Program-made: the position numbers and the translations under genes
In this document: in pieces, positions 49,099 to 57,786 of the stretch
Layout of the letters: every line of letters starts with the position of its first letter
Position numbering within the stretch: the stretch's first letter is position 1
Notes under the pieces: generated by a model
Databases searched by the model: none
Told to the model about the DNA's origin: nothing
Seen by the model: the letters and a program-made list of their open reading frames with translations, nothing else
Source: Chromobacterium sp. ATCC 53434
Lineage (GTDB): Bacteria; Pseudomonadota; Gammaproteobacteria; Burkholderiales; Chromobacteriaceae
Assembly (NCBI RefSeq): GCF_002848345.1
Contig: NZ_CP025429.1
Location: 930,001 to 994,000 of the forward strand
DNA length: 64,000 bases
Reading direction: 5' to 3'

Positions 49099-50175
49099 TT
49101 ACTGTATGATGCCGCCGCCGAGGCAGACGTCGCCGTCGTACAGCACGGCGGACTGGCCCGGCGTCACCGCCCACTGCTTCTCCTGGAAACTCAGCGTGGC
49201 CCGGCCATCGACGATGGGCGACAGCGAGCAGGCGGCGTCGGCCATCCGGTAGCGGTTCTTGGCGCTGTATTCTCCCGCCCCCGGCGCGTCCGGCAGCGTC
49301 CAGCTGAGGTCGGCCATCGCCAGCGTCGGCTTCAGCAGCAGCGGGTGGTCGTGGCCTTGCACGACGATCAGCTTGTTGGCCGGGATGTCCTTGCCGGCGA
49401 CGAACCACGGCTCGCCGTTGCCATCCTTGCTGCCGCCTATGGTCAGGCCCTTGCGCTGGCCCAGCGTGTAGTACATCAGGCCGATATGCTCGCCCACCGT
49501 CTTGCCTTCCGGCGTGATCATCGCGCCGGGCGAGGTCGGCAGATAGCGCTGCAGGAACTCGCGGAACGGGCGCTCGCCGATGAAGCAGATGCCGGTGGAG
49601 TCTTTCTTGGCCGCGGTCGGCAGGCCGGCCTCTTCGGCCAGCCGGCGCACCTCGGTCTTCCTGATGTCGCCCAGCGGGAAGAGGGCCTTCGCCAGCTGGT
49701 GTTGCTGCAGGCGGTACAGGAAGTAGCTCTGGTCCTTGGTATGGTCCACCGCCTTCATCAGATAGTGGGTGCCGTCCTTCTCCAGCTTGCGCGCGTAGTG
49801 GCCGGTGGCGATGCAGTCGGCGCCCAGTTCCATCGCGTAGTCGAGAAAGGCCTTGAACTTGATCTCGGCGTTGCACAGCACATCCGGATTCGGCGTGCGG
49901 CCGGCCGAGTACTCCTTCAGGAAGTACGAGAACACGCGGTCCTTGTACTCCTTGGCGAAATTGACGATTTCCATGTCGATGCCGACGATGTCGGCCACGC
50001 TCATCGCGTCCAGCGCGTCCTGCTTGATCGAGCAGTATTCGTCGTCGTTGTCGTCTTCCCAGTTCTGCATGAACACGCCGATCACTTCATGGCCCTGCTG
50101 CTTCAGCAGCCAGGCGGTCACCGACGAATCCACGCCGCCGGACATGCCGACGACGATGCGTTTCTTACCCGTCAC
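49099..50175 (-). CDS. mnmA: tRNA 2-thiouridylase
   Basis: MnmA thiolates U34 of tRNA-Lys, -Glu and -Gln. The 358-residue protein has the PP-loop [17 protein letters not shown], the catalytic cysteines in [11 protein letters not shown] (C101) and [12 protein letters not shown], and LGQRKGL. Length is normal. The upstream exported-protein gene overlaps it by 4 bases. Confidence 0.97.
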   Translation of the reverse strand: MTGKKRIVVGMSGGVDSSVTAWLLKQQGHEVIGVFMQNWEDDNDDEYCSIKQDALDAMSVADIVGIDMEIVNFAKEYKDRVFSYFLKEYSAGRTPNPDVLCNAEIKFKAFLDYAMELGADCIATGHYARKLEKDGTHYLMKAVDHTKDQSYFLYRLQQHQLAKALFPLGDIRKTEVRRLAEEAGLPTAAKKDSTGICFIGERPFREFLQRYLPTSPGAMITPEGKTVGEHIGLMYYTLGQRKGLTIGGSKDGNGEPWFVAGKDIPANKLIVVQGHDHPLLLKPTLAMADLSWTLPDAPGAGEYSAKNRYRMADAACSLSPIVDGRATLSFQEKQWAVTPGQSAVLYDGDVCLGGGIIQ

Positions 50176-50771
50176 GGGGCGTTTCCTTCCTTGCTTTTGC
50201 TTGCCTGTCTGACAGGCTCGGATACGGCCGGCGGCTCATATCCCGTCATCCAAACTGAAAGGGGAACCACCACGGGCGGTTCCCCGAAATCCTTGAACCA
50301 GGTGTCCACCGCCCAGTCCTGATTGGCGGCGACGTCGTGCAGCACCCCGGTGTAGTGCAGATCCAGAATATGCGGCGCACGCCATTCAGGTGGCGCCGCA
50401 TGGTGGAATTTCAACCAGCCCTTTCCATCCAGATAGCGCAGAAAGACGGTGACGTTGCTGCTGTGGTCGGCGCAGTCCATCCGTCCCTCGGCCGGGCCGT
50501 CGTGGAAGTTGCCGCCCTTGTCCTGCCAGATCGGGGTGTCGCGGGCGGCGAGGAAGTACAGCGTCCGCACGGCGTCGGCGACGGCCGCGCGCTCGCTGTC
50601 GGCCGAATCGGCCCGGGCCAGCCGGGCGGCCAGCCAATCGCGCGCCTCGTCCGATATTTCGAAGTAGGCCTGCCTGGAACAACGGTAATGATAACAGATG
50701 TTTAGCCCATCGGCGCAGGCGGCCGCGGATGACAGCAGCAGCAGGCAGGACAACAGCAGGCGTGGCGGCAT
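50172..50771 (-). CDS. exported protein with transglutaminase-like catalytic residues
   Basis: The 199-residue product has a signal peptide ([20 protein letters not shown]) and a middle region with Cys in [19 protein letters not shown], His in [11 protein letters not shown] and Asp in [11 protein letters not shown]. Cys-His-Asp in this order and spacing recalls the transglutaminase/papain-like fold, so a periplasmic protease or cross-linker is possible; I cannot name the family. It ends inside mnmA (ATGA overlap), so the two are coupled although function does not suggest it. Confidence 0.7.
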   Translation of the reverse strand: MPPRLLLSCLLLLSSAAACADGLNICYHYRCSRQAYFEISDEARDWLAARLARADSADSERAAVADAVRTLYFLAARDTPIWQDKGGNFHDGPAEGRMDCADHSSNVTVFLRYLDGKGWLKFHHAAPPEWRAPHILDLHYTGVLHDVAANQDWAVDTWFKDFGEPPVVVPLSVWMTGYEPPAVSEPVRQASKSKEGNAP

Positions 50772-50786
50772 GAAAACTCCGGTGGG

Positions 50787-51254
50787 TCAGCGCAGATCGC
50801 GTATCAGTTCCATCGGGTACAGTATGCCAGCAAGATAGTCGTCGATGCAGCGCAATACCACCGGGCTGCGCAGCCGGGCGGCCTCGGCGGCGATCTCGTC
50901 CCGGCTCAGCCAGTGCACGGCGACGATGCCGTCGTCCAGCCGCGGCGGCGCCGGGGGAGGGAGCGCGTCGCCATGGAAGGCGAAGCGCAGATAGGTGATG
51001 TCGCTGCCCGGGCGGTCGGCCAGATAGATGCCGGTCAGGCCGCGCGGCGTGAACAGCCAGCCGCTTTCCTCGCGCGTTTCGCGGACGACGGCCTGCGGCA
51101 GCGTCTCGCCGCGTTCCAGGTGGCCGGCCGGCTGGTTGAGCCGGCGGCCGTCCGGCGTGTCCTCCTCCACCATCAGAAAGCGGCCGTCGCGCTCGACGAC
51201 GGCGGCGACTGTGGCGTTCGGTTTCCAGACGCTCAGGTGGTTATTGACAATCAT
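50787..51254 (-). CDS. Nudix hydrolase (NudJ-like)
   Basis: The 155-residue protein has a full Nudix box, [20 protein letters not shown] followed by SG, and the NudJ-type [20 protein letters not shown] and PAGHLE context. NudJ homologues hydrolyse thiamine pyrimidine diphosphate and nucleoside di/triphosphates. Its start codon sits within the bfd promoter region on the opposite strand, so the two genes share control DNA. Start could be shorter than given. Confidence 0.87.
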   Translation of the reverse strand: MIVNNHLSVWKPNATVAAVVERDGRFLMVEEDTPDGRRLNQPAGHLERGETLPQAVVRETREESGWLFTPRGLTGIYLADRPGSDITYLRFAFHGDALPPPAPPRLDDGIVAVHWLSRDEIAAEAARLRSPVVLRCIDDYLAGILYPMELIRDLR

Positions 51255-51285
51255 TCTTGTTTGTCTCTATGATGATGATAACTAT
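51244..51285 (+). promoter_or_regulatory. bfd promoter with overlapping Fur-like sequence
   Basis: TTGACA (51244-51249) and TATGAT (51268-51273) are 18 bases apart. The overlapping gatgatgataactattcttg (51271-51290) and caatcattcttg are rich in the GATAAT/ATTATC-like steps of Fur boxes. Fur repression of bfd is known in other bacteria; here it is a prediction. Confidence 0.5.
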
Positions 51286-51313
51286 TCTTGATTGTAAGCC
51301 AGAGGGCCATCAC

Positions 51314-51514
51314 ATGTACGTCTGCCTGTGCAACGCAGTGACCGACAGCCAGATCCGCCAGGCGGTTCATGGCGGCGCGACGCGCATGTGCGACCTGCGC
51401 CGCGAGCTGGGCATCGCGTCCGACTGCGGCAAGTGCGCGTGCATGGCCAACCAGATCCGCAAGGACGCGCAGAGCGAGCTGGCAGCCTGCTCGGTGGCCC
51501 GCAGCGCCGCCTGA
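51314..51514 (+). CDS. bfd: bacterioferritin-associated ferredoxin
   Basis: Bfd binds a [2Fe-2S] cluster and reduces the core of bacterioferritin to release iron. The 66-residue protein has the four ligands C4, C6, C38 and C41 ([11 protein letters not shown] and [11 protein letters not shown]). The ATG at 51314 gives the conserved start; the in-frame extension to 51257 crosses the promoter. A terminator lies between it and bfr. Confidence 0.95.
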   Translation: MYVCLCNAVTDSQIRQAVHGGATRMCDLRRELGIASDCGKCACMANQIRKDAQSELAACSVARSAA

Positions 51515-51528
51515 TCCCGCCCTTTGCC

Positions 51529-51564
51529 AAACGCCGGCCGTCGAGCCGGCTATCGGCGTTTTTG
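51529..51564 (+). terminator. intrinsic terminator of bfd
   Basis: Outer stem aaacgccg / cggcgttt with an inner GC stem and T5 tract. bfr then relies on its own promoter. Confidence 0.85.
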
Positions 51565-51566
51565 TC

Positions 51567-51594
51567 TTGAGATGTCGCGTGGCTGTGCCATAAT
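51567..51594 (+). promoter_or_regulatory. candidate promoter of bfr
   Basis: TTGAGA (51567-51572) and CATAAT (51589-51594) with a 16-base spacer. Located directly after the bfd terminator. Confidence 0.5.
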
Positions 51595-51623
51595 GCCTGA
51601 ATGATTTTTCAGGAGAATATGAC

Positions 51624-52100
51624 ATGCAAGGCGACAAGAAGGTCATCAAGTACCTGAACCAGATTCTGAAGAACGAGCTCAGCGCGATCAACCAGTATTT
51701 CCTGCATGCGCGCATGTACAAGAACTGGGGTCTGAAGAAGCTCAACGAGCACGAATACGAAGAGTCCATCGACGAGATGAAGCACGCCGACAAGCTGATC
51801 GAGCGCGTGCTGTTCCTGGAAGGGCTGCCCAATCTGCAGGACCTCGGCAAGCTGCACATCGGCGAGAATCCGAAGGAAATGCTGGAGTGCGACCTGAAGC
51901 TGGAGCTGGAGGCGCTGCCGCTGCTGCGCGAGGCGATCGCCTACTGTGAAACCGCCAAGGACTATGTCAGCCGCGACATGCTGGAAGACATCCTGGAGAG
52001 CGAGGAAGAGCACGTCGACTGGCTGGAGACCCAGCTGGGCCTGATCGAGAAGGTCGGTCTGCAGAATTATCTGCAAAGCCAGATGGAAGACGCCTCCTGA
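51624..52100 (+). CDS. bfr: bacterioferritin
   Basis: The 158-residue protein is a haem ferritin: ferroxidase ligands E18, E51, H54, E94, E127, H130 and the haem-ligating M52 are present. It assembles into a 24-subunit iron-storage shell. It starts at ATG 51624 after aggaga; a second ATG five bases upstream is out of frame. With bfd 110 bases upstream it forms an iron store/release pair. Confidence 0.97.
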   Translation: MQGDKKVIKYLNQILKNELSAINQYFLHARMYKNWGLKKLNEHEYEESIDEMKHADKLIERVLFLEGLPNLQDLGKLHIGENPKEMLECDLKLELEALPLLREAIAYCETAKDYVSRDMLEDILESEEEHVDWLETQLGLIEKVGLQNYLQSQMEDAS

Positions 52101-52120
52101 CCCGGAGGCGGCGGAAAGGA

Positions 52121-52150
52121 AAAGGGCTGTCGTTGCGACAGCCCTTTTTT
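52121..52150 (+). terminator. bidirectional intrinsic terminator between bfr and the DUF945 gene
   Basis: Stem aaagggctgtcg / cgacagcccttt with loop ttg; T6 on the plus strand, and a T-run on the minus strand too, so it serves both convergent genes. Confidence 0.9.
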
Positions 52151-52170
52151 CATGCGCCGGACTGGCCGGC

Positions 52171-53766
52171 TTATTTCTTCGCCGGGGCCTGGGCGGCCGG
52201 AGCGGAGGCGTCGACCATCGGCTCGTTCGCTTCCTCCCACGGCAGCGGCACCTTCTTCTGGTGTATGGTCAGGCCGCGGGCGTTGTAGTTCAGCTCGGTG
52301 GAGATCTGCCCGTTGTCCTCGACCAGATAGCCGCCGGACTTCCATTGCGCCAGCTGGCTGTCGAGCAGGCTCTTGGCCAGGTCGTCGACTTCCTGCATAT
52401 TGGGCTGGTCTTCCGCCGTGTGATCCACGGTGAACAGATTGCGCGCCTGGGTCAGCACCAGGTCTTCCAGCGTCTGGCGCGGCAGGCTCACCTTGGCTTC
52501 CGCCTCGATGCGCTTGGCCAGCAACGCGATGTCGCCGAGATCGGCCGGCGTGAAGCCGTTGATGCCCAGGCTGCCCTGCAGCGTCACTTCGCCGCTGGGC
52601 ATCTTCAGATAGAACTCGTTGACCAGCAGCTTGGGGTTGTTTTCCAGCAGCGGAATCGCGTTCTTCTTGACGGTGTCGACGTACTGGCGGCGCAGCACCA
52701 TCGGATCGACGCCCTCGAACGGGATCTGGCTGATCGCCTTGTCCAGCTTGACCAGCGTCGGGCCGTGCAGGTGATTGGCCGACACGTCGAGCCGCAGCGG
52801 GCCGTAGCGGTTGGCGTTGAAGCTCAGCTCGGCGAAGTTGACCTTGCCGCGGGTGTTGACGAAGTCGTCCTGCTCGCTGGTGACGATCTGGTAGCTGAAG
52901 TTCTTCAGCACCACCGACGACGGCTTGAATTCGCCGGACGGGTTGACGAACTCGCCGACGCGCACCCGCGTCATCAGATAGATCAGCTCGTTCAGCTTGA
53001 TGCTGTACGGCACGCTCTCGCGGGAACTCAGCTGCACATTGCCTATCGTCAGCTCGCTGGTGCCGAGCTTGACGCCGGTGTTGCCAGGACGCATGTCGGA
53101 AACGTAGCGCACGCCTTCGAACGACAGGCTGCCCTTGCTGGCGGCCTCCAGCAGGAAGCCGGGCGACAGCGCCTCGGTCTTGTACTCCTGGTAGCCGTGG
53201 GCGTAGTCGACCTTCAGGTCGAAGCCCTTCCACTTCATCTTGACGCCGGACAGCGCCTCTTCGTAGTCAAAGGCCGGCACGCTGACTTCCAGCAGGCCGC
53301 CGCCGCCGAAGCCGATCCGGTTGACGACGGTGATCGGCTCCTTGTCGCCGAAGAAGGTCTTCAGCGTCTTGCGGGTGGCGTCGCTCATCGCGAACTCGGT
53401 GCGCACCAGCGCCCGGCCCGGGCGGAAGTCGAACGCGGACAGGCCCGGCAGAGGGCCGTGCTTGACGTGGTTGGTGAACTTGACGGTGGAGTTCAGCAAC
53501 GGCTTCATATTGTCCGGCAGCATGTTCTCGTACGGGCCGGACAGATGGCGGTTGAACACCAGCTCGGTGGTTTCGGTGGACGAGAACCAGCCGCGTTCGT
53601 AACTGTGCGATTTGACCTTGAACAGCGGCAGGCCGGCTAGCATCCGGTACTGTTCGTCCAGGGTCTCCTCGGCCTTGACGCCGGCCCAGTAACTGGCGCC
53701 CGCGTACAGGACAAACAGGCCGCCGATGGCGGCGCCGGCAATGATCAGTCGACTTTTTGGCAACAC
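52171..53766 (-). CDS. YdgA-like DUF945 family protein
   Basis: The 531-residue protein has an N-terminal membrane helix (LIIAGAAIGGLFVLYAGASYW) and a large periplasmic part of the DUF945/YdgA family (KSHSYERGWFSSTETTELV, GYQEYKTEALSPGF). E. coli YdgA is about 500 residues and of unknown function. The last 25 residues are Pro/Ala/Lys-rich. GTG 53766 is the only suitable start (GTG-TTG-CCA), with no strong Shine-Dalgarno. Confidence 0.85.
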   Translation of the reverse strand: MLPKSRLIIAGAAIGGLFVLYAGASYWAGVKAEETLDEQYRMLAGLPLFKVKSHSYERGWFSSTETTELVFNRHLSGPYENMLPDNMKPLLNSTVKFTNHVKHGPLPGLSAFDFRPGRALVRTEFAMSDATRKTLKTFFGDKEPITVVNRIGFGGGGLLEVSVPAFDYEEALSGVKMKWKGFDLKVDYAHGYQEYKTEALSPGFLLEAASKGSLSFEGVRYVSDMRPGNTGVKLGTSELTIGNVQLSSRESVPYSIKLNELIYLMTRVRVGEFVNPSGEFKPSSVVLKNFSYQIVTSEQDDFVNTRGKVNFAELSFNANRYGPLRLDVSANHLHGPTLVKLDKAISQIPFEGVDPMVLRRQYVDTVKKNAIPLLENNPKLLVNEFYLKMPSGEVTLQGSLGINGFTPADLGDIALLAKRIEAEAKVSLPRQTLEDLVLTQARNLFTVDHTAEDQPNMQEVDDLAKSLLDSQLAQWKSGGYLVEDNGQISTELNYNARGLTIHQKKVPLPWEEANEPMVDASAPAAQAPAKK

Positions 53767-53870
53767 TAGTATTTTTCTGAACTAGGGTGAAATGATGCCC
53801 TATGGTACACCAATGGCCGGAATGTTGGGCCGCGAAAGCGCCCGCGCCGGCAAATTGATCCCGGCAGGAT

Positions 53871-54000
53871 GAGAGCCTGTTCAAAATCTTGTTGAGCGCT
53901 GCGCGGCCCGGCCGGCAGGGCGGCCCTACAGGGCCGTTTTCCGCGCCCGGCATCCGGCGGCAGACGGCCGCCGCCGCAAAAAGACTTTGAACAGGCTCTC
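53871..54000. mobile_element. MITE-like repeat, copy C (130 bp)
   Basis: Perfect 12-bp ends gagagcctgttc / gaacaggctctc with a longer imperfect match beyond. Its right half (gttttccgcgcccggcatcc) matches copy A. It contains no ORF. It lies between the divergent DUF945 and desaturase genes, inside the control region of both. No clear target duplication is seen. Confidence 0.8.
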
Positions 54001-54053
54001 TGGGCTGCTATAGAATAGAGCTTTGTCTCTAAGTCACCGGACGCAATCGATAC

Positions 54054-55241
54054 ATGAACCTGAACTGGCTCAATGGTCTGCTGGACCTGCCGTGGTGGGG
54101 CAATATCGTCGCCACCCTGATTCTGACCCATATCACCATCGCCTCGGTCACCATTTTCCTGCATCGCCACCAGGCGCACCGGGCGCTGGACCTGCATCCG
54201 CTGCCCAGCCACTTCTTCCGTTTCTGGCTGTGGCTGAGCACCGGCATGGTCACCAAGCAGTGGGCGGCGATTCACCGCAAGCACCATGCGCGCTGCGAGA
54301 CGCAGGAAGATCCGCACAGCCCGCAGGTGCTCGGCATCAAGAAGGTATTGTGGGAGGGCGCCGAGCTGTACCGCGCCGCTTGCAAGGACCAGACCATCAT
54401 GGATAAGTTCGGCCACGGCACGCCGGACGACTGGCTGGAACGCAACGTCTACAGCAAGCACAACGCCAAGGGCATCGTGCTGATGCTGATCATCAACCTG
54501 GTGCTGTTCGGGCCGATCGGCCTGTCGATCTGGGCGGTGCAGATGGTGTGGATTCCGTTCTGGGCGGCCGGCGTGATCAACGGCCTCGGCCATTACTGGG
54601 GCTATCGCAACTTCGAGAACGAGGACGCTTCGACCAATCTGGTGCCGTGGGGCATCCTGGTCGGCGGCGAGGAGCTGCACAACAATCACCATACCTTCGG
54701 CACCTCGGCCAAGCTGTCGTACAAGTGGTACGAATTCGACATCGGCTGGATGTACATCCGCATCCTGGAGATGCTGGGACTGGCGACGGTGCGCAAGGTG
54801 GCGCCCCAGCTGGCGCAGGACCCGTCGCGTCCGCAGCTGGATCTGGAGCATCTGCAGGCCATCATCTCGAACCGCTACGCGATCGCCGCCCGTTACGCGC
54901 GCGAGCTGAAGGCCGAGTACCGCGCCGAATTGTCGCGGCTCAGCCTGCCGGAGCTGCCGCAGGTCGATCTGCCGCAGAAGATGAAGATATGGCTGAAGCA
55001 GGACGCCAAGGATACGCCTGAGGCCGAACGCGCCCAGCTGGCCACGCTGCTGGAGCAGAGCCACGTACTGGCGACCATCTACAATATGCGCCAGGAACTG
55101 ACCCGCTTGTGGGAGCGTTCCAGCCTGACGCGCGAGCAATTGCTGAAGGAGCTGCAGGACTGGTGCGCCCGCGCCGAGGCTTCCGGCATCGCCGCCTTGC
55201 AGCGCTTCTCGATGAGTTTGCGCCAGACCGCGCTGGGCTGA
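54054..55241 (+). CDS. acyl-CoA/acyl-lipid desaturase with C-terminal extension
   Basis: The 395-residue membrane protein has three histidine boxes of the delta-9 class: HRHQAHR, HRKHHA and HNNHHTFG, with surrounding hydrophobic segments, so it should introduce a double bond in saturated acyl chains using a diiron site. The C-terminal approximately 130 residues (after about 265) are soluble, helical and charged (ERAQLATLLEQSHVLATI), longer than in minimal desaturases. It may share a promoter region with MITE copy C. A terminator follows. Confidence 0.92.
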   Translation: MNLNWLNGLLDLPWWGNIVATLILTHITIASVTIFLHRHQAHRALDLHPLPSHFFRFWLWLSTGMVTKQWAAIHRKHHARCETQEDPHSPQVLGIKKVLWEGAELYRAACKDQTIMDKFGHGTPDDWLERNVYSKHNAKGIVLMLIINLVLFGPIGLSIWAVQMVWIPFWAAGVINGLGHYWGYRNFENEDASTNLVPWGILVGGEELHNNHHTFGTSAKLSYKWYEFDIGWMYIRILEMLGLATVRKVAPQLAQDPSRPQLDLEHLQAIISNRYAIAARYARELKAEYRAELSRLSLPELPQVDLPQKMKIWLKQDAKDTPEAERAQLATLLEQSHVLATIYNMRQELTRLWERSSLTREQLLKELQDWCARAEASGIAALQRFSMSLRQTALG

Positions 55242-55269
55242 ACCCGCCGCCGCAGTGGAATGAATCGAG

Positions 55270-55295
55270 CCCGCATCGTCAGATGCGGGTTTTTT
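55270..55295 (+). terminator. intrinsic terminator of the desaturase gene
   Basis: Stem cccgcatc / gatgcggg, loop gtca, then six T. Confidence 0.93.
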
Positions 55296-55348
55296 CATGC
55301 CAGAGCTCGGCTTAGAGCTTTTTTCTATATTCAAATTGTAAATAAAAT

Positions 55349-55379
55349 TTGATTTCAAAATAGCCTGAAGAAATATAAT
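55349..55379 (+). promoter_or_regulatory. candidate promoter of the methyltransferase-CBS operon
   Basis: A perfect TATAAT (55374-55379) with TTGATT (55349-55354) 19 bases upstream, longer than ideal. Inverted pair caaatt / aatttg (55332-55351) overlaps the -35 region and could be an operator. The surrounding sequence is AT-rich, unlike the rest of the window. Confidence 0.5.
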
Positions 55380-55412
55380 GAGGACCTGTTGCTTATCCGA
55401 GCGAGGTCATCG

Positions 55413-56249
55413 ATGAGTGCATTGCAAGTGGCTGAAGGTCAGCCCGATCTGCCGTATATCCATGGTTTTTCCGCCGCCGAGCAGGCGCGACTGGTGCGCC
55501 AGGCGCGCTTCTCCGAAGCGATGGTCTATCGCGACGTCGACTTTTCCGGCGTCGGGCGTTTGCTGGAGGTTGGCTGCGGCGTCGGCGCGCAAACCGAAAT
55601 CCTGCTGCGCCGTTTTCCCGAACTGAATCTCACCGGCATCGATTTCAGCCAGCGTCAGCTGGCGGTGGCGCGTCAGCGTCTGCAGGGCAGCCCCTTCCAT
55701 GAACGCGCGACGCTGCTGCACATGGATGCCGAGGACCTGGATTTTCCGCCGGCCAGCTTCGACGCCGCCTTCCTGTGCTGGATTCTGGAGCATGTGCATG
55801 CGCCGGAGCGGGTGCTGGCCGAGGTGAGGCGGGTGCTGAAGCCGGGCGCGCGCCTGTATGCGACCGAGGCGATGAACGCCACTTTCTTCCTGGCGCCGTA
55901 TTCGGCCAATCTGCAGCAGTACTGGCTGGCGTTCAACGATCATCAGCTGTCGGTCGGCGGCGATCCCTTCATCGGCGCCAAGCTCGGCAATTTGCTGCAA
56001 AGGCTGGGATTCCGCCAGGTGGAGACCCAGGTGAAAACCTGGCATCTGGACAGCCGCGAGCCGCATCGGCGCCAGCAGGTGCTGGATTACTGGACCGAGC
56101 TGCTGCTGTCCGCCGCCGATCAGTTGATACAAGCAGGGCGGGTGGATGCGCAACTCGTTGAAAATATGACAAAAGAATTGAGATTGTTACGAAGTAATCC
56201 AGAACTGGTATTCTTCTACAGCTTCATGCAGGCCAGCGCGGTGGTATGA
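55413..56249 (+). CDS. class I SAM-dependent methyltransferase, YrrT-like by context
   Basis: The 278-residue protein has motif I LLEVGCGVGAQTEILLRRF, the acidic GIDFSQRQLAVA and DAAFLCWILEHVHAPE, all SAM-binding features. Its position before cystathionine beta-synthase and gamma-lyase genes matches the place of yrrT before mtnN-mccA-mccB in Bacillus, where it is linked to methionine-to-cysteine conversion; there is no mtnN here. The enzyme could produce S-adenosylhomocysteine, the homocysteine source; substrate unknown. Start 55413 after gcgagg. Confidence 0.8.
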   Translation: MSALQVAEGQPDLPYIHGFSAAEQARLVRQARFSEAMVYRDVDFSGVGRLLEVGCGVGAQTEILLRRFPELNLTGIDFSQRQLAVARQRLQGSPFHERATLLHMDAEDLDFPPASFDAAFLCWILEHVHAPERVLAEVRRVLKPGARLYATEAMNATFFLAPYSANLQQYWLAFNDHQLSVGGDPFIGAKLGNLLQRLGFRQVETQVKTWHLDSREPHRRQQVLDYWTELLLSAADQLIQAGRVDAQLVENMTKELRLLRSNPELVFFYSFMQASAVV

Positions 56250-56314
56250 GGCTGGCTATACCTAGGTAGGACATTGTTTGCTTTGTATAAATTTTTTTGA
56301 TTTTTATATAACTA

Positions 56315-56335
56315 AAAATTACTAAAAGTAATTTT
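56315..56335. promoter_or_regulatory. inverted-repeat operator candidate upstream of the CBS gene
   Basis: Perfect 9-bp arms aaaattact / agtaatttt with a 3-base centre, ending 21 bases before the CBS start codon. The 107-base gap 56250-56356 is strikingly AT-rich (tataaattttttt, tttttatata). It could be a promoter/operator for CBS alone or a mild terminator after the methyltransferase gene. Confidence 0.5.
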
Positions 56336-56356
56336 AAAATAGCTAGGAGTGTCTGA

Positions 56357-57727
56357 ATGAAAAGTAATTCCGTATTGTCGTTGATCGGCAATACCCCGCT
56401 GGTGCGGGTCAGCCATCTGGATACCGGGCCATGCCAGCTGTTCCTGAAGCTGGAAAGCCACAACCCCGGCGGTTCGATCAAGGACCGCATCGCGCTGACG
56501 ATGATAGAGGCCGCCGAGCGCGATGGCAGCTTGAAGCCGGGCGGCGCCATCATCGAGGCCACCGCCGGCAATACCGGCCTGGGGCTGGCGTTGGTGGCGG
56601 CGCAGAAGGGCTATCCGCTGACGCTGGTGGTGCCCGACAAGATGAGCCGCGAGAAAATCATGCACCTGCAGGCGCTGGGCGCCCAGGTGGTGCTGACCCG
56701 CTCCGATGTCGGCAAGGGCCATCCGGAGTATTACCAGGATGTGGCGGCGCGCCTCGCCGCCGAAACGCCGGGCGCCTATTACATCGATCAGTTCAACAAT
56801 CCGGCCAATCCGCTGGCGCACGAAACCACCACCGGTCCGGAAATCCTGCGCCAGATGGGCGGCGAGGTGGACGCGGTGGTGGTCGGCGTCGGCTCCAGCG
56901 GCACCTTGACCGGGCTGACGCACTTCTTCCGCCGCGAGTCGCCGGGGACCGCCTTCGTGCTGGCCGATCCGGTCGGCTCGGTGATGGCCGACTACGTCGA
57001 AACCGGCAGCTTCGGCCAAGCCGGCAGCTGGCTGATCGAGGGCATAGGCGAAGACTTCATCCCGTCGCTGACCGATCTGTCCATGGTCAAGCGGGCCTTC
57101 CGCATCAGCGACCAGGAAAGCTTCGACACCGCCCAGCTGTTGCTGCGGCGCGAGGGTATTCTGGCCGGCTCCTCGTCCGGCGCGCTGCTGGCGGCGGCGT
57201 TGCGCTACTGCCGCGAGCAGACCGAGCCCAAGCGGGTGGTGACGCTGGTGTGCGACAGCGGCAACAAGTATCTGTCCAAGATGTACAACCGCGACTGGCT
57301 GGTGGACCAGGGCATGCTGCGCCTGCCGGAGGTGGGCGGGCTGACCGACCTGATCGTCCGCCGCCACCAGGACGGCAACACGGTGTCCTGCCATCCGGAC
57401 GAGCCGCTGGGCGTGGTCTACCAGCGCATGCGCCTGCACGACGTGTCGCAGCTGCCGGTGCTGCAGGACGACAAGGTGGTCGGCATCGTCGACGAATGGG
57501 ACCTGCTGCTGTCGGTGCACGGCGAGCCGGAGAACTTCCGCCAGCCGGTGGCGACCGCGATGAGCGGCCAGGTGCGGACGCTGTCGCCGCGCGCTTCGCT
57601 GCAGGACCTGTTGCAGGTGTTCAACGACGGCCATATCGCGCTGATCGTCGACGGCGGCCGCTATCTCGGCCTGATCACCCAGGCCGATCTGCTGGCCTTC
57701 TGGCGCCGCCAGCCGCGCGGGGTTTGA
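56357..57727 (+). CDS. cystathionine beta-synthase with two C-terminal CBS domains
   Basis: This PLP enzyme condenses homocysteine with serine (or acts as cysteine synthase). The 456-residue protein starts with IGNTPLVRVSH, PLP lysine K42 in NPGGSIKDRIAL, TAGNTGLGLA, GVGSSGTLTG for the phosphate loop, then a CBS domain pair (VSCHPDEPLGVVYQRMRLHD and VRTLSPRASLQDLLQVFNDG). No haem-binding N-terminal extension is present. The next gene encodes cystathionine gamma-lyase/synthase, so the two together make cysteine from homocysteine. Confidence 0.93.
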   Translation: MKSNSVLSLIGNTPLVRVSHLDTGPCQLFLKLESHNPGGSIKDRIALTMIEAAERDGSLKPGGAIIEATAGNTGLGLALVAAQKGYPLTLVVPDKMSREKIMHLQALGAQVVLTRSDVGKGHPEYYQDVAARLAAETPGAYYIDQFNNPANPLAHETTTGPEILRQMGGEVDAVVVGVGSSGTLTGLTHFFRRESPGTAFVLADPVGSVMADYVETGSFGQAGSWLIEGIGEDFIPSLTDLSMVKRAFRISDQESFDTAQLLLRREGILAGSSSGALLAAALRYCREQTEPKRVVTLVCDSGNKYLSKMYNRDWLVDQGMLRLPEVGGLTDLIVRRHQDGNTVSCHPDEPLGVVYQRMRLHDVSQLPVLQDDKVVGIVDEWDLLLSVHGEPENFRQPVATAMSGQVRTLSPRASLQDLLQVFNDGHIALIVDGGRYLGLITQADLLAFWRRQPRGV

Positions 57728-57786
57728 GCCCGCCCCATTGCCCGCCGCGCCGCAGGCGCGGCGTCAAATCATTGAAAGGATAAAGC

